A stretch of 64,000 nucleotides of DNA, taken from assembly GCA_003255065.1 (NCBI GenBank), contig QAOA01001300.1, positions 2,312,416 through 2,376,415 of the forward strand. The letters run 5' to 3'. The notes beneath the pieces were generated by a model. It saw only the letters and a list, made by a program, of their open reading frames with translations. It did no database searches and had not been told where the DNA came from. Each line of letters starts with the position of its first letter. The first letter of the stretch is position 1. Below, piece by piece: positions 23,996-34,191 of the stretch. This DNA is from Cercis canadensis (lineage: Eukaryota > Streptophyta > Magnoliopsida > Fabales > Fabaceae). Both the position numbers and the translations under genes were made by a program.

Positions 23996-24905
23996 GGCTT
24001 AAATTTGGCAAACGCAAAGCAGACACTGTGATAAGGGCTTGCTTAGGCTTCTGAAATGTTGCTTTAGCCTCAGGTGACCATTTGAAACCATTTTTCTTGG
24101 TGAGTTCAGTTGATGGTCTTGCTATTACTCCATAGTTTTTCACGAATATGCGGTAATAACCTGTTAATCCCAAATACCCTCATAGCTCTTTGACATTAGT
24201 TGGTATTGGCCAACTAAGAACAGCCTGAATTTTGTCTTTATCAACTCCTACCCCCATACATGTCCCAGAAAAGCAATCTGAGGTTGTCCAAACAAGCACT
24301 TGGAGGCCTTAGCATAAAACTAATGATCATGAAGAAGCTGAATTGAGATGTTGTTCAATATTAGGACTGTAAACAAGAATGTCGTCAAAGAACACAAGAA
24401 TAAATTTTCTTAAATAGGGCTGGAAGAGCTCAGTTATGGCATATTGGAAGGTAGATGGACCATTTGTAAGTCCGAAAGGCATGACAATAAACTCATAATG
24501 GCCTGTATGTGTCCTAAAAGCAGTCTTATGAATATCATGTGGATGCACTCTTCTCTGGTGATAACCAGATCATAAATCAATTTTAGAAAAAATGGTGGCT
24601 CCATGTAATTCATCTAAAAGTTCATCAACATTTGGGATAGCATATTTGCTAGGAATTGTGATCTGGTTCAAGCTGTGATAGTCCACACACATGAGCTAGT
24701 AATGATCTTTCTTTTTAACCAACAAAATAAGATTGGAGTTGGGTTGTATGAATCCTGATTGTAATAAGTCAGCCACTTGTTTTTCAATTTCAGATTTTTG
24801 AGAATACGGGTAACGATAAGGTCTAAGGTTTGGAGGTTTAGAATTAGGAATTAATGGAATGGAATGGGTATGATTTTGAAATGGTGGTAGTGAAGTGGGT
24901 TCCAT
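23934..24905 (-). pseudogene. gypsy reverse transcriptase of nested element
   Basis: Segments in order: [76 protein letters not shown] and [10 protein letters not shown] (YxDD-type catalytic box in the usual gypsy FFDD form), then GLTGYYRIFVKNYGVIARP. Stops fall after KKDHY, after KIDL and elsewhere. Non-functional. Confidence 0.85.
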
Positions 24906-25540
24906 AAAAATAGAATCAAATTGATATATGAGAGTTTGAATAATTGAAGGGGTGAAGGGTGTTTACCCGAGGTTTCTAATTCTTTGGATAGAAATTGAAA
25001 AGTGGCTTTAGTTGTTGATTTATGAGGAATTCCTTGCAGCTCATACCTCTTCCCGTTCAAATGAAAAATCAGGAACATCTCATTCCAATTTGCTTGTACA
25101 GTTTTCAGAGAAGCTAGCCATTTGATACCCAGAACAAGGTCTACACCTCCAATAGAGAAAGGATAATAATCATGAATGATGCTTAATCCAAGTAATTGGA
25201 CCTCCACATCCCAGTAGATTCTGCTGCAACTTATCACATCACCATTGCCAATTTGAACGCCAAAAGAAGGGATGAGTTGAACAGGTAAATTGAGTTCTTG
25301 CACAACTTTTTCAAAGATGAAATTGTGTGTCGATCCACTATCAATTAGAATCAATACCTTCCGCCCTTGAATGGTTCCCTGAATTTTCATGGTAGTACCC
25401 AAAGCTCTTCCCAGGATAGCATGAAAAAAAATTTCGGCCAATCCTTCACCTGTAACATCTAATTTTGGTTCATCAATCTTTTCTCCAATAGCCGCTGCAT
25501 CTTCTTCTTTCGTGAGCTCCATCAAAGAAAAAGTTGACAA
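24851..25540 (-). pseudogene. gypsy aspartic protease of nested element
   Basis: The catalytic triad segment DSGSTHNFIFEKVVQELNLP is clear, followed by VQIGNGDVISCSRIYWDVEV, FSIGGVDLVLGIKWLASLKT and an FHLNGKRYELQG segment. About 230 codons are open, one of the better preserved parts. It would cleave the Gag-Pol polyprotein. Downstream, the RT linker is frameshifted at about 24900. Confidence 0.8.
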
Positions 25541-26310
25541 TTTGCAGCAAAGACCAGGAGAGAACTTCTCGTTGCAACTGAAACAGAGTCATTTGACGCG
25601 ACAGGCTTGTCATTCTACATCCCAAGGTTTGACTGATGATGGTGGAACGATGGTTTGGGTTGAAGTTGTAGATGAAAGCTGAGTTGTGCGAGATGCTGGA
25701 GAATTGAACATGACAGAATGTGGTTCTTGAGTTGCCCAGTTGGAGTTGGTGTTGGTCTGTCCCTGTGAAGTCTAGTTAAGTCCCTTAGACCCATGGTTTA
25801 GTTGGGCTTTATTTTCATACTCCAGGGCCAAGCTCATAGCCTTATAAACGCTTCTGGGTTTGTGGATCCTAACATCAGTTTTCAACTCCTCTTTTAATCC
25901 ATTCAGAAACACTCCCAATAGGCAATGTTCAGGCCAGTTCTTCACACGAGTGGTTCTTTTCGCAATTCTTGTCGATACTCTTGAATGCTGCCAACCTGTT
26001 TAACATTGTAAAGATGCTCATCTGGGTTCTGAAATTCCACAAGTCTGTAATTCTCTTGCAGTGCCTTCACTAATTCCTCCCAATATAACAGAGTGCGCTC
26101 ACCATTGATCCATGCAAATAATTCCAAAGCGTCTCCCTCCAAATACATAGCCGCAATATCTACTTTTAGTTCATTTGGAGTTTGATAATAACAAAAGTAT
26201 TTTTTGGCTTTTAAAATCCAACCTCGCGAGTCCCCCCCTTCAAACTTAGGAAACTCCATCTTGGTATGGGGTCTGCAAGAGAGATTTTTCACCCACCATG
26301 GGCTGTCCAC
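25541..26310 (-). pseudogene. gypsy gag of nested element
   Basis: Reads KMEFPKFEGGDSRGWILKAK, then YQTPNELKVDIAAMYLEGDA and VKQVGSIQEYRQEL, the retrotransposon gag core. It is followed, after frameshifts, by a linker and a zinc-knuckle-like CFSCNEKFSPGLCC near 25570. It has internal stops. It would encode the particle protein and lies directly upstream of protease on the same strand. Confidence 0.75.
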
Positions 26311-26556
26311 ATCATCATCTTCATCATATTGCCTTTTGCCTCTATCACGGTCCTTGTGACTTGCTTCTGCCTGGAGAGAGTTAGTTGACTACGTTTTGAG
26401 TGCAGCCACATCAACAGCTAGAGCATCAATGGTATTTAATTTGGAAGCGATAGCAGATAATTGTTGAGTAATGGAGTTAGGATTTTGTGTGGGGACAGGG
26501 ATGGCTGGGTCATTTGTGGAAATAGTGGAGCGTGTTTACACCATGATGGTAACCTA

Positions 26557-26567
26557 CTCTGATACCA
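26557..26567 (-). other. Primer-binding site of nested gypsy element
   Basis: The minus strand reads TGGTATCAGAG three bases inside the 5' LTR, the usual initiator-Met tRNA complement. Confidence 0.8.
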
Positions 26568-26570
26568 AAA

Positions 26571-27014
26571 TGATAGATGCAAAAATAAAAAGAGAAGATA
26601 AACAATGAAATAAGAAAAGAGTTTTATTATTGGCAGAACCAATGCAAGAATCTTCAACACAATGTTTCTCCAATAACAGTGTCCATATGGAGAGGACAAT
26701 TCTCCCAATGACAAATACAATATTCAGAAAAGCATGAATTCAAACTAAGCCTAAAGGAACATTTATAATCAACATTCCATATTATTTGCAACAGAAAGCT
26801 TAAACTAAGGAAACTAAATAACAATACTTGGAATGGATTACATCACGTGCAGCTTCTTTAAGGAGATATTCCCTCCACTAAGTCATTGACTCCTTCCCAC
26901 TCTATGTAATTCTTTCAAATTAGTTGAAGGAAGTTGATCTGGTCAAAAGAGGCAAAATCACGTGGTTTTCTTCTAGAATATGTGCGTATTATGGGTGGTG
27001 GTGGCTTTGTATCA
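26571..27014 (-). repeat. 5' LTR of nested gypsy element
   Basis: 444 bases, same length as the 3' LTR. Followed (rightward on plus) by TAAAT, the second copy of the target duplication. Confidence 0.9.
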
Positions 27015-27065
27015 TAAATAATTTCCCTTCCAAGACTTTATGGCAGCGGAATGCAGAGGCAATTC

Positions 27066-27422
27066 TGTTGGTATGAGGCTAAGTAATCTAAAAGAAATAG
27101 GACGTGAGTGGGAGAGAGGAGTGAAGGCTTGCTGAAGTTGTATTCTTTATTGCTTGGTTTTTCTTTTTGTTACATGTTCAAGTGTTTAGGCCTATTTATA
27201 GGCTTCACTTCACTGACTCTACTCTATCTAGAGTATTCTAATTTTTACAGCATATTAAATAAACTTTTCTCTCCTTTCACCGCCTCTGCTTCTTCTTCAA
27301 TCTTCTACACACTTATTTGACTTTTTTTTAATACTATTCTAGTGCTTTCTAATTTTTTACCACTAATATATTATTTTACAAAGTAAATTTTATCATAGAC
27401 TTTTCTAGATTAATGTTTAACA
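27066..27422 (+). mobile_element. Solo LTR (357 bp) inserted in the LINE
   Basis: TGTTGGTATG...GTTTAACA ends, flanked by AATTC (27061-27065) and AATTT (27423-27427). Removing it restores LINE reading (GN then DWKSIIEGRN). Contains TATTTATAGG near 27194 and ATTAAATAAA near 27254, consistent with promoter and polyadenylation signals. Which element family it belongs to is unknown. Confidence 0.65.
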
Positions 27423-27916
27423 AATTTGTCTTAGGATTGGAAAAGTATCATTGAGGGGAGAAATGTTCTAAAGCATGGATTGAAATGGACAATAGATACA
27501 GGTAGAGAAGTGCACTTAACCAAAGATCCTTGGCTGCCTTCACATCCTATTCTCATTATTGGGTCAACAACAGGTATTATTGGAGATCGTTATGTTTCAA
27601 AGGTGGTCAACCACAGGGAACTGGTATCTTGAATTTGAATGCAATGCGTTATCCCCTGCCATAGGATCTTGTAACTGAGATTCTGTAGGTTTAGTCAAGA
27701 TGATAGCCCTAAATGGCATTACTCTATTCATGGTGAATATAATGTGACTTCTGGTTATAGAGTGGTCATGTGAATTATATATCCTAAGTATTTTATAGTC
27801 TCTCAATTCCTTCCTCAATTTTGGAAACAAATGTGGTCATTGGTTTTGCCGTTGAAAGTTAAGATTTTTGGTGGAGGTTGTTTCTATTGAAAATTTTAGT
27901 GAATGAGCCTCACATC
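27423..27916 (+). pseudogene. LINE C-terminal segment, zf-RVT start
   Basis: Reads DWKSIIEGRNVLKHGLKWTI, then VHLTKDPWLPSHPI and, with a frameshift, LPLKVKIF-WRLFLLKILVNEP. These are standard parts of plant LINE ORF2 after RT. Interrupted on the left by the solo LTR and on the right by an LTR relic. Confidence 0.75.
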
Positions 27917-28511
27917 TAAATGAAAAAGATAGCTCTTATACCATGTTGGAATTTTAGAAATGGTAGAGGCAGCATAAATATATCATAATGAAATAGCTCT
28001 GATACCACTGTTAGTTTAGGGGAAGAATAGTAATGGTGTATGTGTACGTGTATATATAATTGATAGATAAGAAGAATGATAATTGCTTGGAATGGTTGGA
28101 ATAGTTAAAGAAGACTAATGTAAATGAGAGAAATGGATTGAAAGGCTGACATGATGGTAGTAGTTGAAAAGATGTAGTTTAGTTATTGAAGGAAGAGGTA
28201 CAAAGCTAATGGCTTTGTTTCTTCCATGCTGATGACTTTTTTTGTCATCAGAATGACTTTAGTTATTGAGTATTGGCTAGCCTGTGCTAGCTTATATTTT
28301 AACATACAAACATGCCATTTTATAGGCAAGTTAACCGACCTTGTAAGTCGGTTTCTTTAGTTTATAGGCTTTTCTAGTTAGTAGCTTTGTTACCTAGATT
28401 TTTCTACTTAGGTCGGTTAGTAACTAGTAGTCTAGACACATCTTTTTTAACTTTTCTCACTTTCTTGATTTTTCTAGACTACTTTTCCAACTGTTTTATA
28501 ATAGTGTTGCA
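27917..28511 (-). mobile_element. LTR-retroelement relic: LTR plus primer-binding site
   Basis: A TG...CA block at 28009-28511 (TGTTAGTTTAGGGG...GTGTTGCA) is preceded at 27995-28007 by AGCTCTGATACCA, the reverse complement of an initiator-Met primer-binding site. This marks a minus-strand element's 5' LTR. A second, similar site (AGCTCTTATACCA, 27931-27943) is followed by TGTTGGAATT, the start of another LTR. LINE reading stops before it and resumes after it. Confidence 0.55.
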
Positions 28512-28722
28512 GTACGTATAAACCTAACTAATAGAGGTATACATCACTTTGGCACCTCTTGTCCATTATGTGATACTACATAAGAGTCATAACTCTATCT
28601 TTGTATTGAATATGTTTTTGCCAAGTCAATGTGGATGGCTTTGTTAGGACAGAACCCACATTAACAAAATAATCTGCGGTTTAAATTTCAATCTTCTCTT
28701 GATAATGCTATCTTAACTGTAT
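28512..28722 (+). pseudogene. LINE zinc-binding RVT fragment
   Basis: Reads NLTNRGIHHFGTSCPLCDTT and, after a stop, a degraded VFAK-type segment. CPLC is the usual zinc-binding motif of this domain in plant LINEs. Confidence 0.65.
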
Positions 28723-29190
28723 TGTTTGAATTTGATTTATTTTTAATATTATACACATGTACTCCTTAGTTGTAGCTGGTTGTTTTAACCACTCCTAAGT
28801 CACTTGTATAAATATATACACTGAATGAATGAAATGCAACACGGTTTTCCATAATCTATGTGCGTGTAGTGTTTACATGGTATTATAGCAACAACTAGCT
28901 TAACCGTTTGATCCTTCTCATGTCCACTTCCAATGCCACTTCATATCCACCCATGGCCTCTTCACCTGATTCCAATACTTCCCCAATTACCATAAATACT
29001 GCTACCAGCTTCCCTTAAAACTCACCTATAAGAATTTTGCAGCATGGCGTCTATAGGTTACTGCACTGCTTGAAGGCCTGAACCTTATTGGTTTTGTTGA
29101 TGGTTCTTTCCCATGTCCTAACAGGCTTCTTCTCTTTCTCTACAAAGTGATCACGTTGGTGGTTCTTCATCGATGGAATGGTGGCAAAAT
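28723..29190 (+). mobile_element. Ty1/copia 5' fragment (short LTR, PBS, gag start)
   Basis: A probable short LTR (about 28723-28876, TGTTTG...GTTTACA) with TATAAATATATAC near 28807 is followed by TGGTATTATAGC (28877-28888), a mutated primer-binding site. Gag starts at ATG 28953 (MASSPDSNTSPITINTATS) and, after a frameshift, reads LKLTYKNFAAWRL and VTALLEGLNLIGFVDGS, the copia gag N-terminal motif. It breaks off before LINE sequence resumes. Confidence 0.6.
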
Positions 29191-29475
29191 GTTAAATATC
29201 ACGTTTCTGCACTAGTGTGCTAGATCATGCTCTAGTATATTTGGAAGGGTCGTAACAGTATAATATTTGAAAACACTGCTCCAGATCATTATCTATTTTT
29301 CATATATATTTCATGGGATCATTGGAGAGAGTTTATAGAGTGTTCTTTTATGTCATGAGGTGTGAATTTCAATTCTTGTTATTGTAACCTGGTTTCCGTT
29401 GAACCATTGTTGTTGGGTAGTTTGCATGTTTATCAACATTCTAATAAATACAATTTATCTATCTTTTGATAAAGA
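29190..29475 (+). pseudogene. LINE C-terminus and 3' end
   Basis: IWKGRNSIIFEN matches the C-terminal motif of plant LINE ORF2. The AT-rich tail around 29440-29475 fits the LINE 3' untranslated end. The poly-A is not distinct. Confidence 0.5.
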
Positions 29476-29740
29476 AAATCATTGAAAAGTATATCCTTCT
29501 TCTTCTTGTTCTTGGCAAGTATCATTTTATTTGTAAAACTTGGTATATAAAATAAAATATAATATTTAGTATAAAACAATGTTGTTGGAGGAATTATATA
29601 AATTTAACACTATAAATCACTTCGGTCTTCAATAATTTACTTTTCACTATTCTTTATAGTTTCCCTCCAACCCCTTCTCCCATACCTTCCATAAATTTTA
29701 CGCCACAGCATAGGCAGCGTCGCCATAAGCGGTTCTCTCC

Positions 29741-29851
29741 ATGGTTCTTCCAAGCTTCGTTGCCTTCTTGCTCAAGAGGCAACAAACCCTTTTGTTGGTG
29801 GTTTTCCTTGCATGGTGCTTGCTCATAATTGGTAACTACTTCAATTCATAA
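29741..29851 (+). other. Short ORF with hydrophobic helix, unknown
   Basis: 36 codons: MVLPSFVAFLLKRQQTLLL followed by VVFLAWCLLIIG, a strong membrane-anchor pattern, with GGTAACT at the end of the helix that could be a splice donor. No partner exon or homologue was recognised. It may be a gene's first exon or chance. Confidence 0.2.
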
Positions 29852-30530
29852 ATCTGAACAAAATATTTTGATTCTAATACATACCCCCAATTCCTTCACA
29901 AATCTAAAACAAATACATTTTGTTGGATATTGTACTATTATGCACTTATATTACTGGAATGTATTGTTGGATATTAATTGCTTTGTGATTCTATGAAGAA
30001 TGGATTTTTGTATCAATTGATTTGGTTGCTAGCCCAAATTAACCAAATTAACTGATTAAACACCCCTTGTTTACTTGGTTATCATTTCAACCAAATGTCA
30101 CTAAGTAAGCCAAAAGACAGCAAGTAAGACAAGGACAAAATCAAGATCAGTGAGAAGAATAAATTTTCATGTCTTATATGTAGGAAACAGTTTATAGCCA
30201 AATGCCAATGGAAGGAACTTAAGAAGGTATATTATGAAGATTGGTAATAAATAAATAAATAAATAAGCAAATATTATCATGCAGCATAGCAGGTTGGGAA
30301 AAGTTCAAGACTAAATGTGAGTGGGACGCAAATGAGAAGATATGAGAAAACACATGTCAAAGTTGATAATAATTAATTGAAAGAAAGATGATTATTTCAA
30401 ATCATTATATATCAACTTGTCACCATTTTATAATCAATGTGAATAAATTTTATGTTGTACACTACAGGTAGATTCTAAAGTTTACATAAGCGATTTGATT
30501 TATGTACTTTTTGTAACAAACCCTTCATAA

Positions 30531-30879
30531 AAAATATTTTCATAATGATCTAAGTAATATTGGATAGTTTTTGTATGATTAACTTCCAAAAAATATGATA
30601 AAAATTAATCAAACTAGAATCACCATTTAGAATCAATCATGACAATTCATTTTATGTTCTTATGATTTTCATATGAAAAATGGATTTTAGAATTCAAAAA
30701 CATCNAAAATATTTTAATAATGATCTAAGTAATATTGGATAGTTTTTGTATGATTAACTTCCAAAAAATATGATAAAAATTAATCAAACTAGAATCACTA
30801 TTTAGAATCAATCATGACAATTCATTTTATGTTCTTATGATTTTTATATGAAAAATGGATTTTAGAATTCAAAAACATC
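30531..30879. repeat. 174 bp direct duplication around single N (30705)
   Basis: 30531-30704 equals 30706-30879 apart from a few bases (for example TTTTCATAATG vs TTTTAATAATG). Abuts the N. Unmerged contig overlap. Confidence 0.85.
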
Positions 30880-31836
30880 TTAAATTGAGATATGTAAACA
30901 ATTTAAGAATATTAATGTCTTAAATATGACTTATTATAAGCAAAATCATAAAATTTCAATTGCTTGTGTATATATTTGACTTTTTATCACTGGTGTACCA
31001 AATAATAACTCTCAAAGTGAATGTATTATCACATGTGTAGTTCTTATTTACATAGTTATTTCAAAAATCAAAATAAATCAAATATGTTTTATCTTACTTA
31101 GCTTCTGAACATCAATTGTGGTACTTCAAATATGCTATAGCTAACAGAAAGATTTCCAAATATAAAACGAACTCTCTTTTTTAACTAACTTCTTTTTTTG
31201 AAATGTTCAATGTCTAATTACACAGCATCTCATATTCAAAAGACAAGGGGAAACGAGTAGCCAGCATCATCTTAATTATAACCAAAGAAAGGCAAAAAGA
31301 GAAGAAAAAGGATGCAATGGAAACAAGATCCTCAAAATGCAGGAAGATTTCTTAGATCCTTCAACATAATGAATTTGAAACTGGTATTCATCGAATTACT
31401 GATCTAGATGTTGTTTTTCATCATATTCTTTACCCTTTTCTATCAAATGTGTAGCACAAATGATGTTTTATCAAAGAGATGAAAATTTCTTTGGATCACT
31501 TTTCTTGATCTTGACTTCACAAATCTTAATCAATTTTCCATATACATCCAAGAGTCTCAATTTTTCAAATTTCAGAAACAACCATATATCATCTAGTGCC
31601 ACAATAATGGATTTTATTAACCAAACTTTTTTCCAATTCACGACAGCACCAGATATTGGGTTTTTTCACATTTGTATCCGTCTAAACTAATTTATTGTCA
31701 TTACACATAATATTAGAGAGCTTGATGTTGAGGTTGCCACAAATAATCACTTTAAATTTCCAAAATGTGTTATAGGAACTGAATCTTTAAGAGTTTCCAA
31801 ATTAAAATTCCGTTGTCCTGGTATTCTTCCATCATC

Positions 31837-31972
31837 CATGGACTAATCTCTTTTTTTGTACATCAAGAGGCCAAAGACCTAAAGGCACACACTCATCCTC
31901 AAACACACGAACACTCAACTCACGCACCCAACCATTGGGGCTACGCCCCAATAGCTACATGGACCAATCTCT
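31837..31972 (-). mobile_element. SINE-like insertion with 15 bp target duplication
   Basis: CATGGACTAATCTCT (31837-31851) and CATGGACCAATCTCT (31958-31972) flank 106 bases. On the minus strand the insert begins TAGCTATTGGGGCGTAGCCC, contains a tRNA-like box A region (CCCAATGGTTGGGTGCGTG) and ends TTGATGTAC followed by an A run. Long imperfect target duplications, a tRNA-like head and an A tail are SINE features. The box B match (GTGTTCGTGTG) is weak. Confidence 0.5.
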
Positions 31973-32106
31973 ACAAAGCCTCTCTCTTTCCCTCATTATT
32001 TTGGACAAACAACCTTCTCTTTGACTTAAATTGTTATTCATAATTTCATTTCCTGAAGAATATGCACCGGAATGCTTGCTTTGTATTGAATTGCCTCAAT
32101 GTGTAA

Positions 32107-32904
32107 TCAAAGATTTATATATCCTAGGTAAAACAAGATCAATAAAGATTGAAATTTTATCAAAACATGGTAGCACAAATAGCAGGGGATTTGAAAATGC
32201 ATGAACACTTTATGAACAAAGTTAAATAACATAAGATCCAAAAACAGAAAGACTATAATGACCTTGGACATCAGCTGAATGAGTAAGACTTTGGAAAAAT
32301 AAACATTAATAAATAAGAAAAGTTTTGAACTAATGAAAATCCAGTTGATAATCTCCTCTAACCCATTCCTTTGCACCTGAACTAGAACCTTTGAAGCTTG
32401 CACCACATGATTTGGCAAAGGGTTGATAATCAAAATTGGTGCCCCATTTTTATATTCTACTTTCACAACCCCGACCTTGATCAACCGTAGCACATAGTCT
32501 TTGAAAACATTGCAATCTTAAATTGAATGTCCTAACACATCATTATGGAATGAACAACTAAGATGCGGATTGTAGCTTGGAGGGAATGGAGGTTCTAGTG
32601 GTTTCACCGGTTGTAGTGTCATTACTTGTGCTTCTAGTAGCTGCAAGTACAATTCAAAATTGGTCATTCCTAAATCAAGAAAAGCATCCTTCTTCCGAGA
32701 ACCTCTAGGTTGTCCATGATTAGACTTGATCGCCAATGGTGCTTGGGGAACATTGTATCCTTGAGGAGAATTTTGGTGAAGTGTATAGAATGATTGAAGA
32801 TTAGGTTGGTATGAAGGATAAGATTGTGGGATTACATTAACTTGGTAAGGAGGTGGGAAAGTGGGATTCAGAGAATAATACAAGCCTTGAGGCTGAAAGG
32901 GTGA
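32107..32904 (-). pseudogene. gypsy gag C-terminal part (element G2)
   Basis: Reads a Pro/Gln/Tyr-rich linker, then GMTNFELYLQLLEAQVM, PPSYNPHLSCSFHNDVLGHS, a stop, and DCNVFKDYVLRLIKVGVV followed by INPLPNH. CSFH-----GHS--C is the zinc-knuckle-like gag motif of Tat-type gypsy elements (usually CEYH--A-GHSTE-C). The upstream part continues at 34192 beyond a solo LTR. Downstream of 32107 no protease or pol was recognised, so G2 is truncated. Confidence 0.7.
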
Positions 32905-32909
32905 TGGTG

Positions 32910-34186
32910 TGATCAGAATTGTCGTGTTCTAACAAATTAAAACCAAATCCCCTAAAATAGAATGCAATACAGGGCTAATCCGGGTTGTCTCTCAGGGAAA
33001 GCAATGATTAATTAATAATTTCAAGACTACTAATTGGGGATTTTCAAACACATAATATATTGCCAAATGTAAATTGCAGAATTGAACAAAGATTAATTCA
33101 ATTAATTAAAAATGCAACCTCACTAAACATCCATCAAAAATTGGTTGATTCATCCTAGATTGAACATGATTAATCAAGTCTTAAAGCAGCACTGCTAATT
33201 GAATTTAGTCATAACCGAAATCTCTCATTATAACTAAGTGCTCCTACTGAATTATCATTTAGAATCCGGTTTAAACACATACATCACCAATCCTTACAAT
33301 CGCACAGAATTTGTAATTAGTTGTTTAACTTAAAACCGAACTTCAATTAGCAACCATTCTTTGGATTTATATAGTAGAAGAAAGATTCATCAACCTAAAT
33401 TCCATTTCATACCTCAAAACCCATATGAATAACAGAAATCTCCATAAATCCATACAAAAACCAAGGCAAGACAGAAATCCAAAGAAGAACATAATTGCAT
33501 TAAACTTGAATCAAATAAATACAAAATCTCAAAGTCAAACCGAATTCAATTAGGAGTCTAGCTTAGTTACAAAGGTTCTACTCCTCCATGGCCATCAAAT
33601 CCAAGCTCCAATGGTAGAAGGAAGCAATAAAACAATGAAAAAAGAAAGAGCAAAAAGAGTCTCCAAAAAACAAAAGAGGCAAAGAAAGTAACTGTCTCCC
33701 TTTTAGATCTGTAGTATTCTATACCCTAATTGGCATATATAACTGCCCATGGTCAATGACTAAACTGCCCCTCCATGTAGGTTTTCCTCTTAGCTTCAGA
33801 ATGAGCTCTCCCTTGCATGGATTGGACTTCAGAGGAGGGAAATGGGCCCAAATAAGTGGGCTCGGCCCACAAGTCCGAGTACTGGCTTCTTCGGGTGAGG
33901 GAACCGCTAAGACAGCTCCGGATGGAAATTAGGTCTTCACAAAAGTTGTAGCTTTGTGTCTTAGCTTTCCTATAAGACCAAAATCACACTTTTTAGATAC
34001 ATGAAACTCAAGATATGCCACAAATACCAAGACAATGTCCAAATGACAATGCTGAATGAATAAAACTCTAAAGCCCAACATAGAACCTAAATCACAAAAT
34101 AAGGCCTAAGTCATGAAATTAAGCATAGTAGAGGATGAAAAACACTAGGCATGAAAGTAATTAACATATAAAAATATTATTTATCA
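32910..34186 (-). mobile_element. Solo LTR (1277 bp), TSD TGGTG, inside G2 gag
   Basis: TGATCAGAATTG...ATTATTTATCA ends, with TGGTG directly before (32905-32909) and after (34187-34191). Near its left end, the minus strand reads a GGTTGTCTCTCAGGGAAAGC-like segment in reverse (32980-33001), typical of gypsy LTR 3' ends. No internal coding region. Gag homology stops at one edge and resumes at the other. Confidence 0.8.
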
Positions 34187-34191
34187 TGGTG

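Larger units (their letters stand above)
21386..27014 (-). mobile_element. Complete Ty3/gypsy element, TSD TAAAT, nested in LINE
   Basis: Two 444 bp LTRs (21386-21829 and 26571-27014) start TGATAGATGC and end CTTTGTATCA on the plus strand. They are flanked by TAAAT at 21381-21385 and 27015-27019. The internal region, read on the minus strand, holds gag, protease, RT, RNase H, integrase and a C-terminal SH3/chromo-like segment in gypsy order. All parts carry stops or frameshifts. The interior is inflated by about 303 bases from the contig overlap at 23328-23341. The order and the tail after integrase suggest a chromovirus lineage (inference). Confidence 0.9.
19030..29475 (+). mobile_element. 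Degenerate LINE (L1-type) interrupted by several insertions
   Basis: Collinear plus-strand fragments of one non-LTR element: endonuclease 19050-19440, linker 19579-19750, reverse transcriptase 19947-20880, post-RT 20990-21385, then, after a nested gypsy element, 27015-27065, then 27423-27916, 28512-28722 and a C-terminal piece 29190-29475. When inserted elements and one target duplication are removed, reading resumes in frame (IFKGK...FPFQDFMAA; GN...DWKSIIEGRN; then NRGIHHFGTSCPLC). The element has many stops and frameshifts and is long dead. The insertion between 19755 and 19945 is a GC-richer block of unknown origin. Confidence 0.75.
29476..31836. other. No gene seen; AT-rich
   Basis: Contains an (AAAT)n run near 30248, the 174 bp overlap duplication at N 30705, and short open frames without recognisable domains (for example 31460-31690). 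Confidence 0.4.
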
